NCBI RefSeq assembly: GCF_022808175.1
Contig: NZ_JALGBX010000002.1
Span: forward strand, 372,001 to 436,000
Reading direction: 5' to 3'
Source of the DNA: Streptomyces sp. AP-93
GTDB taxonomy: Bacteria > Actinomycetota > Actinomycetes > Streptomycetales > Streptomycetaceae
DNA length: 64,000 nucleotides
Shown here: positions 51,914 through 60,200 of the stretch, piece after piece
Numbering within the stretch: position 1 is the first letter of the stretch
Layout: every line of letters begins with the position of its first letter
Translations under genes and position numbers: made by a program
Notes under the pieces: model-generated
Database searches by the model: none
Seen by the model: the letters and a program-made list of their open reading frames with translations, nothing else
Told to the model about the DNA's origin: nothing

Positions 51914-53755
51914 ATGACCGATCTGGTTCTGGGCCTCTCCGCCTACTACCACGACAGCGCCGCGGCCCTGGTCGCGGACGGGGTCCCCGTGGCGGCGGCA
52001 CAAGAGGAACGATTCAGCCGCCGCCGTCACGACTCCGACTTCCCCGCCCGGGCGATCGCCTACTGCCTCGAAGAGGCCGGCGCGACCCTCGACGACGTCT
52101 CCGCCGTCGCGTACTACGAGGACCCGGCCCTGAAGTACCGGCGGGTGCTCTCCACCTTCACGGCGGCCGCCCCCCGCGCCTACTCCTCCTTCGCCCGGAC
52201 GATGCCGGAGTGGCAGGAGTGGAAGCGCGACGCCACCGGCGAGGTGCGCCGACGCCTGGAGGATCTCGGGCTGGGCCGCGTACCGGAGATCCGGGCGCGG
52301 CAGCACCACGAGTCGCACGCGGCCTCGGCCTTCTTCCCCAGTCCGTACGAGTCGGCCGCCGTGCTGTGCATCGACGGGGTCGGCGAATGGGCCACCACCA
52401 CCCTGTGGCACGGGCAGGGCAACCGGCTGGACTCCCTGGCCGAGATCCGCTTCCCGCACTCGCTCGGCCTGCTGTACTCGGCCTTCACCTACTTCTGCGG
52501 GTTCAAGGTGGACTCCGGCGAGTACAAGCTCATGGGGCTCGCACCCTACGGAGTGCCCCGCTACGAGCAGGTCATACGGGAACGGCTGATCGACATCAAG
52601 CCCGACGGCTCCTTCCGCCTCGACATGCGCTACTTCGAGTACCTGCGCGGCGAGGTCATGACCGGCCGGGGCTTCGAGAAGCTCTTCGGCGGTCCGCGCC
52701 GCGACGCCGAAGGCCCGCTGACCGAGAGGGAGTTCGACCTCGCCGCCTCGGTGCAGAAGGTCACCGAGGACGTGGTGATCAAGCTGGCCCGCACGGCCCG
52801 CGAGCGCACGAACGAGTCCCGGCTGTGCCTGGCCGGCGGTGTGGCGCTCAACTGCGTGGCCAACGGCAAGATCATCCAGGAGGGCATCTTCGACGAGGTG
52901 TGGATCCAGCCGGCCGCGGGTGACGCGGGAGGGGCCCTGGGTGCCGCACTGGCCGTGGCCCACGAATCCGGCGCGGAGCGAGCCCACTTGGGCGGCGGCC
53001 GGGACGGCATGAGCGGTTCGCTGCTCGGCCCGGGGTACGACGACGAGGAGATCGCGGCGTACCTGGAGCGCGAGGGGATCCCCCATCAGCGCCTCACCCC
53101 GGAGAAGCTGGCCGAGAGCGTCGCCGAGGTGCTGGGCGACGAGAAGATCGTCGGCTGGTTCCAGGGTCGCATGGAGTTCGGGCCCCGGGCGTTGGGAGCT
53201 CGGTCGATCCTCGGGGACCCGAGGTCACCGAAGATGCAGTCCGCGATGAACCTGAAGATCAAGTTCCGGGAGTCCTTCCGCCCCTTCGCGCCCTCCGTCC
53301 TGGACACCGACGTCAAGGACTACTTCGACCTGGAGCAGGAGAGCCCGTACATGCTGGTGGTCGCGCCCGTGGCGCAGGCCCTGCGCATCCCGGACGCCGA
53401 CGCGCAGCTGGACGGAGCGTCCGGCCTGGACCTCCTGAAGGTGCCGCGCTCCACCATCCCGGCGGTCACCCACGTGGACTGCTCGGCCCGGGTCCAGACG
53501 GTGTCGGCCCACAACAACGAGCCCTACCACCGACTGCTGACGGCCTTCAAGGCGGCCACCGGCTGCGCGGTGCTGGTCAACACGTCCTTCAACGTGCGGG
53601 GCGAGCCGATCGTCAGCAGCCCGGCCGATGCCTACACCTGCTTCATGCGCACCAACATCGACTACCTGGCCATGGGGTCGTTCCTGCTGAGCAAGGCCGA
53701 TCAGCCGCAGTGGCAGGAGGCCGGCGACTGGCGCGAGGACATCCCCCTCGACTGA
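51914..53755 (+). CDS. NodU/CmcH/TobZ-family O-carbamoyltransferase
   Basis: A 613-residue enzyme that makes carbamoyl-adenylate from carbamoyl phosphate and ATP and transfers the carbamoyl group to a hydroxyl or amine. The Kae1-like N-terminal domain has GLSAYYHDSAAALV, the metal-binding HHESHAASAFFPSPYESAAV and LCLAGGVALNCVANGKI; the C-terminal YrdC-like domain has GWFQGRMEFGPRALGARSIL and NTSFNVRGEPIVSSPADA. Length and motifs are complete. It sits between the diiron oxidase and a tiny SxtJ-like gene. The product is therefore predicted to be carbamoylated. Confidence 0.93.
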   Translation: MTDLVLGLSAYYHDSAAALVADGVPVAAAQEERFSRRRHDSDFPARAIAYCLEEAGATLDDVSAVAYYEDPALKYRRVLSTFTAAAPRAYSSFARTMPEWQEWKRDATGEVRRRLEDLGLGRVPEIRARQHHESHAASAFFPSPYESAAVLCIDGVGEWATTTLWHGQGNRLDSLAEIRFPHSLGLLYSAFTYFCGFKVDSGEYKLMGLAPYGVPRYEQVIRERLIDIKPDGSFRLDMRYFEYLRGEVMTGRGFEKLFGGPRRDAEGPLTEREFDLAASVQKVTEDVVIKLARTARERTNESRLCLAGGVALNCVANGKIIQEGIFDEVWIQPAAGDAGGALGAALAVAHESGAERAHLGGGRDGMSGSLLGPGYDDEEIAAYLEREGIPHQRLTPEKLAESVAEVLGDEKIVGWFQGRMEFGPRALGARSILGDPRSPKMQSAMNLKIKFRESFRPFAPSVLDTDVKDYFDLEQESPYMLVVAPVAQALRIPDADAQLDGASGLDLLKVPRSTIPAVTHVDCSARVQTVSAHNNEPYHRLLTAFKAATGCAVLVNTSFNVRGEPIVSSPADAYTCFMRTNIDYLAMGSFLLSKADQPQWQEAGDWREDIPLD

Positions 53756-53819
53756 CCCGGCGGTCCTTCACCACAGCTCCCGACGCCGATCCGCGGCGTA
53801 CCCCACGAGAGACGGATCC

Positions 53820-53963
53820 ATGAAGAAACCGCTGCTCTTCCTTGCCTACTACCTGATCGTCACCCCGGTCGGTGCCGTTCAGCGCCTGCTGCGCGACCCG
53901 ATGCAGCGCCGTATCCAACGGGACGCCGAGTCCTACTGGACGGTCGCTCCGGTCCGTAGGTGA
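53820..53963 (+). CDS. Miniature SxtJ-like membrane protein (carbamoyltransferase partner)
   Basis: A 47-codon ORF: MKKPLLFLAYYLIVTPVGAV is one membrane helix, followed by QRLLRDPMQRRIQRDAESYW and TVAPVRR. The pattern TPxGxxxRLLxxDPxxR...D..SYW matches, from memory, the C-terminal end of SxtJ-family proteins encoded beside NodU-type carbamoyltransferases. It is only about a third of normal SxtJ length, a reduced version containing just the last helix and tail. It lies 64 bp after the carbamoyltransferase gene. ATG at 53820 with GAGAG upstream. Confidence 0.72.
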   Translation: MKKPLLFLAYYLIVTPVGAVQRLLRDPMQRRIQRDAESYWTVAPVRR

Positions 53964-54002
53964 GCGCGTCGACACCGACTACGACCCGAGCGGAAAGAGA
54001 AC

Positions 54003-54986
54003 ATGATTCATCCTCCTACCGAGGAGTCGGCATCGGACGCCCTCCGGATCACCCGCTTCCGACTCGATGACGGAACCCGGGACGTCCTGGGCAAAGAGAT
54101 CGGGGCGCGGACGCATTCCTCCGTCCTCGACTCGGACGACAACCAGGCCATCCTGTCCTCCATAGGAGCGTACGTCCTCCGGCAGCACCTGCCGGGACAG
54201 ATCCTGGACGCCCTGGAGTCCTTCCGGGTCAGCCGTGCACACGCGCTGACGCTGAGCAACCTCCCCCGACAGGACCTTCCCGCCACCCCGGTGAGCGGGT
54301 ACGGGGACGAACCCGCCCTGTCCCTCGTCAACGCCGTCCACTTCGGGCTCATCCAGTTGCTCGGGATGACCCCGTACGCGGTGAACTACGAGAACCTGGG
54401 GCGGCTCATGCGCAACGTCGTCCCCAATCCGGCCGCTTCGGGAACGACCAGCTCCTGGGGCGCGGACTCCGAGTTCTTCTGGCACACGGACAACCCGCAC
54501 CTGCCCTTCGGGGAGCCGGGCATGGACCCGCGGGGCTACGTCCCCCAGTACCTGACGTTCTACACGGCCCGCAACGAGGAACGCGTACCGACGGAGATAG
54601 CGGCCGCGGAAGAAATGGTGCGGCTGCTGGACCCGGCCGTGCTGCGCGCGCTGGAGGGGCGCGGTTTCGTGGTCGGTGCCCCGGACTCCAACGACTTCCC
54701 CGAGTCTCCCGAGCTACTGGACGAGGCCCCGCTGCTCGAGCGGGACGCCACCGGGCGCCACCGCGTGCGCTATGACGCGGGAACCACCCGCGGCATCTCC
54801 GCGGAGGCCGAGCAGCACCTCCGCTCCCTGCACCAGGCACTGGGGCAGGTACGCGGTTCGGCCATCACCCTGGATCCCGGCGACTTCCTCGTCTTCGACA
54901 ACTACCGGGTGGTCCACCGGCGGCGCGCCTTCACCCCCGCCCTCGCCTCCACCGCCCGCTGGCTGCGCCGCTGCTACGCCAGCTGA
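54003..54986 (+). CDS. Fe(II)/2-oxoglutarate-dependent oxygenase (TauD/clavaminate synthase type)
   Basis: A 327-residue oxygenase with the facial triad His161-x-Asp163 (SEFFWHTDNPHLPFGEP) and His305 (FDNYRVVHRRRAFTP), and the 2-oxoglutarate-binding Arg soon after. The layout is that of clavaminate synthase, VioC and AsnO enzymes, which hydroxylate or desaturate free or carrier-bound basic amino acids. ATG at 54003. Consistent with oxidation of an amino-acid building block in the cluster; whether it acts before the ATP-grasp ligases is unknown. Confidence 0.88.
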   Translation: MIHPPTEESASDALRITRFRLDDGTRDVLGKEIGARTHSSVLDSDDNQAILSSIGAYVLRQHLPGQILDALESFRVSRAHALTLSNLPRQDLPATPVSGYGDEPALSLVNAVHFGLIQLLGMTPYAVNYENLGRLMRNVVPNPAASGTTSSWGADSEFFWHTDNPHLPFGEPGMDPRGYVPQYLTFYTARNEERVPTEIAAAEEMVRLLDPAVLRALEGRGFVVGAPDSNDFPESPELLDEAPLLERDATGRHRVRYDAGTTRGISAEAEQHLRSLHQALGQVRGSAITLDPGDFLVFDNYRVVHRRRAFTPALASTARWLRRCYAS

Positions 54987-55052
54987 GACGCAGCCGCCCC
55001 CCCTGGACACACAAGTCCGCGCCGCGGCTCGGACGTTAAGGAGTAACAAGAG

Positions 55053-56300
55053 ATGTTCCGCATAGCCGTCGTCGGCGGTCGTCCGGCACCTGTGACGGGC
55101 GCGAAGGAACTGGGCATCGATGTGGTGCTCGTCCACGAGGAAGGCGCCTACGACCCGGCCGTCGGTGCGCACTGCGAGCGCATCGTGCACGCGCCGATCA
55201 CCGATGGTCCCGCGATCCTGGCGGTCCTGAGGCCGCTGCACGAGGAGCGCCCCTTCGACCGGGTGATCACCACCACCGAGTTCGCCGCCGAGTCCACCGG
55301 CTACGTGGTCGACGCCCTGGGCCTGCCCGGGGTGACGGAGGCCACGGCCCGCGCGCTCAAGGACAAGGTGCTCACCCGCGAGCTCCTCGACAAGCACGGG
55401 CTGAGCCCGGTCCGCTACCGCTCGGTGCAGTCCGCCGAGGAGGCGGCCGCGTTCGCGGCCGAGGTGGGCGAGCCCATCGTGCTCAAGCCCACCGACGGTG
55501 TGGCCAGCCTGCACATCCACCCCGCCTCGACGCCCGAAGAGGCGGCCGCGGCCTGGGACCGGCTGGCCGAGGCCGGGATCACCACGGTCATCGCGGAGGA
55601 GTTCCTGGAGGGCCCCGTGGTCTCCGTGGACTCGTTCTCCTTCGAAGGCCGCCACGTGCCCATCGGCTACTCCGAGTACCGGATGAACGAGCGCTTCGTG
55701 GAGTGGGAGGTGTCCACCCCCAGCCGGGTCGCCGTCCCGCACCTCGCCGCGCTGCGCGAGCTCACGGTCGGACTGCTGGACGCCGTGGGCCTCACCGAGG
55801 GTCCCTCGCACAGCGAGTTCGTGCTGACCCCCAAGGGCCCGCGGGTGCTGGAGTCGCACGCCCGGCTGGCCGGCAGCGGTGCCCCCGAGCTGGTCCGCCG
55901 CGCGTTCGGCTGCGACCTCAACCGCTGGTTCCTCACGGTGCCCCTGGGCATCGACACCCTGCCGGAGACCTCCCCGGAGCCCATCGGGGGCGCCGCGGTG
56001 CGCTTCTTCACTCCGGAACCGGGGACCATCTCCGCCATCGAGCTGGACGAGGACCTCGACATCGAACTGCGGCGTCAGCCGGAGGGCGAGGTGCCGCAGG
56101 TGTTCCTGCCGCACCTGGACGAGTTCGCGGACAAGGAGGTCGCGGCCTTCATCGCGAAGAACCCCGGCGAGGAGGTTCCTCCGCTGCTCACGGTCATCGA
56201 CTGCGTCTCGGGCTACGTGATCGCCTCCGGCACCGACGCCGACGACGCCGTGGCCAAGTGCGACGCGGTCAACGAGCGCATCCGCTTCCGCACCGCCTGA
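55053..56300 (+). CDS. ATP-grasp carboxylate-amine ligase (copy 1)
   Basis: A 415-residue ATP-grasp enzyme that would activate a carboxylate as acyl-phosphate for amide formation. N-terminal domain FRIAVVGGRPAPVTGAKELG; ATP-binding centre ALKDKVLTRELLDKHGLSPV, GEPIVLKPTDGVASLHIH and EEFLEGPVVSVDSFSFEG; metal-binding HSEFVLTPKGPRVLESHARL. The C-terminal domain (residues 310-415) resembles DUF4343/biotin-carboxylase C modules. It is strikingly similar to the ligase at 58888-60144, including long identical peptide runs. ATG at 55053 with AAGGAG. Confidence 0.9.
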   Translation: MFRIAVVGGRPAPVTGAKELGIDVVLVHEEGAYDPAVGAHCERIVHAPITDGPAILAVLRPLHEERPFDRVITTTEFAAESTGYVVDALGLPGVTEATARALKDKVLTRELLDKHGLSPVRYRSVQSAEEAAAFAAEVGEPIVLKPTDGVASLHIHPASTPEEAAAAWDRLAEAGITTVIAEEFLEGPVVSVDSFSFEGRHVPIGYSEYRMNERFVEWEVSTPSRVAVPHLAALRELTVGLLDAVGLTEGPSHSEFVLTPKGPRVLESHARLAGSGAPELVRRAFGCDLNRWFLTVPLGIDTLPETSPEPIGGAAVRFFTPEPGTISAIELDEDLDIELRRQPEGEVPQVFLPHLDEFADKEVAAFIAKNPGEEVPPLLTVIDCVSGYVIASGTDADDAVAKCDAVNERIRFRTA

Positions 56301-56407
56301 CCGGCCTCACCAGCCCTCCGGTGGCCGGGTCCCCGGACCCCGGCCACCGGAGCCGTCCCCGCACCACTCGCCGTCGCCTGCTGAAGGCCCCAGACATCGG
56401 AAGCGTG

Positions 56408-57676
56408 ATGACCGCTCCCCTTCCCCACATCCTCGTCATCCACCGCTGGCGTGACCACTACGCCCGGTACGAGGACTACATCGACCACCGTGCCCACCGC
56501 GTCACCTACGTGACGACCGGCCTGGGCCGCGCGTCGGTTCCCGTCTCCGCGGCCGGCACCGTCACGGTGCGGGCCACCGACGACCTGCGCGAGGTACGGC
56601 GGGCGGCGGACACCCTGACCGTCAGGTTCGGCACCCCGGACCTGGTCGTCGCGCTGAACGAGGGCGACCTGGAGACGGCGGCCCAGCTGCGCGCGCAGCT
56701 CGGCTGCCCGGGGCAGGACATGACGGGCCTGGCACGCTTCCGCGACAAGCTGATCATGACGGAGGCGGTCGCCGCGGCGGGGCTGCGCACCCCGGCCTTC
56801 GCCGACGCCCCGGACGCCGCGGCGGTCAAGGGGTTCGCCCAGGACCACGGCTGGCCTCTGGTGGTCAAGCCCCGGCGCGGCACCGCCAGCCGCGGAGTGC
56901 TCACGCTCCGGTCCCCGGACGACCTGGTGGTGCTGGACGCCCAGGAGCCGGAGGACAGGATCGTCCAGACGTTCTGCGGCGACGCCATCTACCACGTGGA
57001 CGGCTTGTGGACCGGGACCGCGCTGGGTCCGTGGCGGGCCTCCCGGTACGTCAACACCTGCGCGGAATTCACCACGGGCGCGGCCCTCGGTTCCGTGGAG
57101 GAGGACGACCCGGCCCTGCTGGAGCCGATCGGCGCCTTCACCGCCGCCGCCGCCAAGGCCCTCGGCGGCCGCCACCCCTGGGTCTTCCACCTGGAGGTGT
57201 TCGTCGGCACCGAGGAGGACGGGTCGGTACGGGTGACCTTCCTGGAAGCGGGCTGGCGGGTCGGCGGGGCCGAGATCCCCTTCATCTGGCGCGAAGTGCA
57301 CGGAGTCGACCTGATGGCGGCCGCGGCCGCCATCCAGCTGGGCAACGACCCGGTCCTGCCCGAACTTCCCGACGGGAGGTTCGGCGGCTGGCTCCTGGTG
57401 CCCTCGCCGGTCCCCGCGCCCTGCAGGATCGTCGCCGCCCGGATTCCGGATGCCGACGGGGCCTTCGCGTACGCGCAGGTCGTACCGCAGCCCGGACAGG
57501 TACTGCCGAAGGTGGGCGGCTACGAGCACGTGGGCGCCCGGTTCCGCTTCCGCGGCGGCAGCACGCGGGAAGTGCGCGAGGCGATCATCGCCACGGCCTC
57601 CCGCGTCTCCCTGGAATGCGTACCCGAGCCCGCGGAGGCACAGCCCCTCCAGGTGCCCTGCGGACTGGACCGCTGA
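56408..57676 (+). CDS. ATP-grasp ligase (copy 2, divergent)
   Basis: A 422-residue ATP-grasp protein only distantly related to the other two. HILVIHRWRDHYARYEDYID opens the N-terminal domain, LARFRDKLIMTEAVAAAGLR and WPLVVKPRRGTASRGVLTL form the ATP-binding region, and HPWVFHLEVFVGTEEDGSVR with FLEAGWRVGGAEIPF carries the metal ligands (Glu...Glu, with Arg). It begins 107 bp after copy 1. ATG at 56408, with GTG at 56405 in frame. It probably forms a second, different amide bond. Confidence 0.87.
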   Translation: MTAPLPHILVIHRWRDHYARYEDYIDHRAHRVTYVTTGLGRASVPVSAAGTVTVRATDDLREVRRAADTLTVRFGTPDLVVALNEGDLETAAQLRAQLGCPGQDMTGLARFRDKLIMTEAVAAAGLRTPAFADAPDAAAVKGFAQDHGWPLVVKPRRGTASRGVLTLRSPDDLVVLDAQEPEDRIVQTFCGDAIYHVDGLWTGTALGPWRASRYVNTCAEFTTGAALGSVEEDDPALLEPIGAFTAAAAKALGGRHPWVFHLEVFVGTEEDGSVRVTFLEAGWRVGGAEIPFIWREVHGVDLMAAAAAIQLGNDPVLPELPDGRFGGWLLVPSPVPAPCRIVAARIPDADGAFAYAQVVPQPGQVLPKVGGYEHVGARFRFRGGSTREVREAIIATASRVSLECVPEPAEAQPLQVPCGLDR

Positions 57677-57780
57677 CCGCCTCACCGCGTCACCGCGTGG
57701 GATCCGGCCCCTCCCGTCCGCTCCCCCCTCCTTCCCTTCGTACGCACCCTTCGTACGCCCCCGAACAAGGACCTCTCCCC

Positions 57781-58815
57781 ATGGCACTGCATCGTGACGA
57801 ACTGACCCCCCAGTCCCAGGAGTACGGACGCTTCGACGACCGGGGCGAGGCTCGCTACCTGCCGTACCTCATGTACTTCCACCGGGCCGACTACCGCTCC
57901 GACGTCATCAACACCGACCGGGCCGGCTTCCGCATCTCCCACGGCCCGGACGGCGCGACGGCCTCCGCGGCCGGGAACATCCCCACGAGCGGTCCGGTGC
58001 GCATCATCTCCGGCAGCTCCACCGTCATGGGCATAGGCGCCACGAGCGACGCGCACACCCTGGCCTCGCGGCTGTGGACCGAGCACGCGCCGTCCGCGCC
58101 GTGGCTGAACTTCGGCGGCCGCTGCTACAACTCCACGCAGGAAATGCTCCTGTTCACGCTCCACCGGCACCTCCTCCCGGAGATCGACGAGGTCGTCGTC
58201 TTCTCCGGACTCAACGACCTGACCGTCGGCCGGCTCCCCGAGTGGCAGCAGGGCGACCACGGCGCCTTCTGGTTCTGCGGCGAGTACTTCGAGAAGATGG
58301 AGGAGCTGCGGGCGGAGAACCGCAAGGCGAACAAGCGCATGGGCTTCCGCTCCGCCCCGCGCCGCGCCACCATCTCCACCCACGACGACGTCCGCCGCGA
58401 CGTCTCCCAGGTCATCGACGCCGCCGCCGAGCTGACCCTGCGCCACCTGGAGACCTGGCGGCTGCTGGCGCCCGAGGCGCGGCTCACGTACGTGCTCCAG
58501 CCGATGGCCCTGTGGATGCGCGAGCAGCACTCCCCCCAGGAGCAGCTGCTCTTCGACGAGATCGACCGCATCTCCAAGCTCGGTACCTGGGAGGCCCTCT
58601 ACGGGGACATCTCCACCCCGGCCGTGGCCCGTGCCTTCGCGGAGAAGCTGAGCGTCGGCTGCGAGAAGCTCGGCATCCGCTTCTTCGACCTGAACCCCGT
58701 GGTGGCCGCCGCCGTCACGCAGCAGGACTGGGTCTACGTGGACCGGGCCCACTACACCGACCACGGCTACGACCTGGTCGCCCGGATCATGGCGGAAACC
58801 CTCGGTCTCTCCTGA
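57781..58815 (+). CDS. SGNH/GDSL-hydrolase-like protein
   Basis: A 344-residue protein. The nucleophile block is RIISGSSTVMGIGATSDAHT (GSS replacing GDS, about residue 78), a block-III-like FSGLNDLTVGRLPEWQ follows, and the catalytic Asp-His pair is Asp321 and His324 in WVYVDRAHYTDHGYDLVARI. These fit an SGNH esterase/acyltransferase. The N-terminus EYGRFDDRGEARYLPYLMYF is not a typical hydrolase start; I recall a similar opening in the inducer-of-phenazine-A family, at low confidence. No signal peptide, so it acts in the cytoplasm, for example as an acyl or peptidyl transferase/hydrolase. ATG at 57781. Confidence 0.75.
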   Translation: MALHRDELTPQSQEYGRFDDRGEARYLPYLMYFHRADYRSDVINTDRAGFRISHGPDGATASAAGNIPTSGPVRIISGSSTVMGIGATSDAHTLASRLWTEHAPSAPWLNFGGRCYNSTQEMLLFTLHRHLLPEIDEVVVFSGLNDLTVGRLPEWQQGDHGAFWFCGEYFEKMEELRAENRKANKRMGFRSAPRRATISTHDDVRRDVSQVIDAAAELTLRHLETWRLLAPEARLTYVLQPMALWMREQHSPQEQLLFDEIDRISKLGTWEALYGDISTPAVARAFAEKLSVGCEKLGIRFFDLNPVVAAAVTQQDWVYVDRAHYTDHGYDLVARIMAETLGLS

Positions 58816-58887
58816 ACCGTCCGCGCGACCCTCCTTCATTTCGCACGAGTTCCGCACGAGACACGAGACACGAGAACTGAGGACACT

Positions 58888-60144
58888 GTGACCGGGAAAT
58901 TCCGTGTGGCCTGGGTCGGCGGCCGACCCGCGCCCATCGCCGGAGCCAAGGAACTGGGCATCGACGTGGTGCTCGTCCACGAGGAGGGCATGTACGAGCC
59001 GTCCATCGCGCAGCACTGCGAGCTCATCGTGCACGCCCCGATCACCGACGGCCCGGCGGTCCTGGACGTCCTGCTGCCCCTGCACGAGGAACGGCCCTTC
59101 GACCGGGTGATCACCACCTCCGAGCCCGCCGGCATCAGCGTGGGCCATGTGGTGGACGCGCTCGGTCTGACCGGCGTGAGCGAGGCGACGGCCCGCACCC
59201 TCAAGGACAAGGCCCTGACGCGGCAGGCCCTGGAGCGGCACGGGCTCAGTCCGGTGCGGTACGAGGTGGTGCGGGACGCGGAGCGGGCCGTGGCCTTCCA
59301 GCGTGAGCTGGACGGTCCGATCGTCCTCAAGCCGGTGGACGGGGCGGCCAGCCGCCACATCCACCGGGCCGACGGCGAGGCCGAAGTCCTGGCGGCCTGG
59401 GCGGTGATGGCCGCCGACGGGCTGACTTCCGCGCTCGCCGAGGAATACCTGGACGGACCGGTGGTCTCCGTGGACTCCTTCTCGCACGAGGGCCGGCACG
59501 TGCCCATCGGCTGCTCCGAGTACCAGGTGAACGAACGGCACGTGGAGTGGGCCGTGTCCACGCCGAGCCGGATCGCGGAGCCGTACATGGGGGAGCTGCG
59601 CGAGCTGACCGTAGGACTGCTCGACGCCGTGGGTCTGACCGAAGGGCCCTCGCACAGCGAGTTCGTGCTGACCCCCAAGGGCCCGCGGGTCCTGGAGTCC
59701 CACGCACGCCTCGGCGGGCACGCCCTGCCGGAGCTGGTGCGGCGCGCCTTCGGAACCGACCTGGCCCGGATGATGCTGACCGTGCCGCTCGGCATCGAGG
59801 AGCTGCCCGCGAGCTGCCCGGAGCCGGTGGGCGGGGCGGCCATCCGCTTCTTCACCCCCGCGCCCGGGGAGATCCGGGAGGTCGTGGTGGACGAGGACAA
59901 CCCGGCGGTGGTCACGCGACTGGCCCCGGGAGAGCTGGAAGGGGTCTACCTTCCGCTGCTGGCCGAGATCAGCGCCCTGGAGACGGGGGCCGTCGTCGCG
60001 AAGAACCCCGGCGACGTGGTGCCGCCGCTGAACACCCTCGCCGACTGCAGCTCGGGCTACGTCCTGTCGAGCGGCCGGGACGCGGCCGACGCGGAGGCCC
60101 GCTGCCTCGAGGCGGAGCAGAAGATCCACTTCCTCACCGTGTGA
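58888..60144 (+). CDS. ATP-grasp carboxylate-amine ligase (copy 3, paralogue of copy 1)
   Basis: A 418-residue ATP-grasp enzyme closely resembling the ligase at 55053-56300: VGGRPAPIAGAKELGIDVVL, ATARTLKDKALTRQALERHG, GPIVLKPVDGAASRHIHRAD, LEEYLDGPVVSVDSFSHEG-type loop and the near-identical LTEGPSHSEFVLTPKGPRVL. Many nucleotide runs are shared, so duplication followed by functional divergence is likely. Differences concentrate in the segment after the P-loop-like VDGxAS and in the last 100 residues, where substrate choice usually lies. GTG at 58888 with GAGGACACT upstream. Confidence 0.9.
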   Translation: MTGKFRVAWVGGRPAPIAGAKELGIDVVLVHEEGMYEPSIAQHCELIVHAPITDGPAVLDVLLPLHEERPFDRVITTSEPAGISVGHVVDALGLTGVSEATARTLKDKALTRQALERHGLSPVRYEVVRDAERAVAFQRELDGPIVLKPVDGAASRHIHRADGEAEVLAAWAVMAADGLTSALAEEYLDGPVVSVDSFSHEGRHVPIGCSEYQVNERHVEWAVSTPSRIAEPYMGELRELTVGLLDAVGLTEGPSHSEFVLTPKGPRVLESHARLGGHALPELVRRAFGTDLARMMLTVPLGIEELPASCPEPVGGAAIRFFTPAPGEIREVVVDEDNPAVVTRLAPGELEGVYLPLLAEISALETGAVVAKNPGDVVPPLNTLADCSSGYVLSSGRDAADAEARCLEAEQKIHFLTV

Positions 60145-60200
60145 GTCGCCCCTTCCCGCCACCTCCCCCCACCCCCCGGACCAGCTGAAGGACCTTCGCC

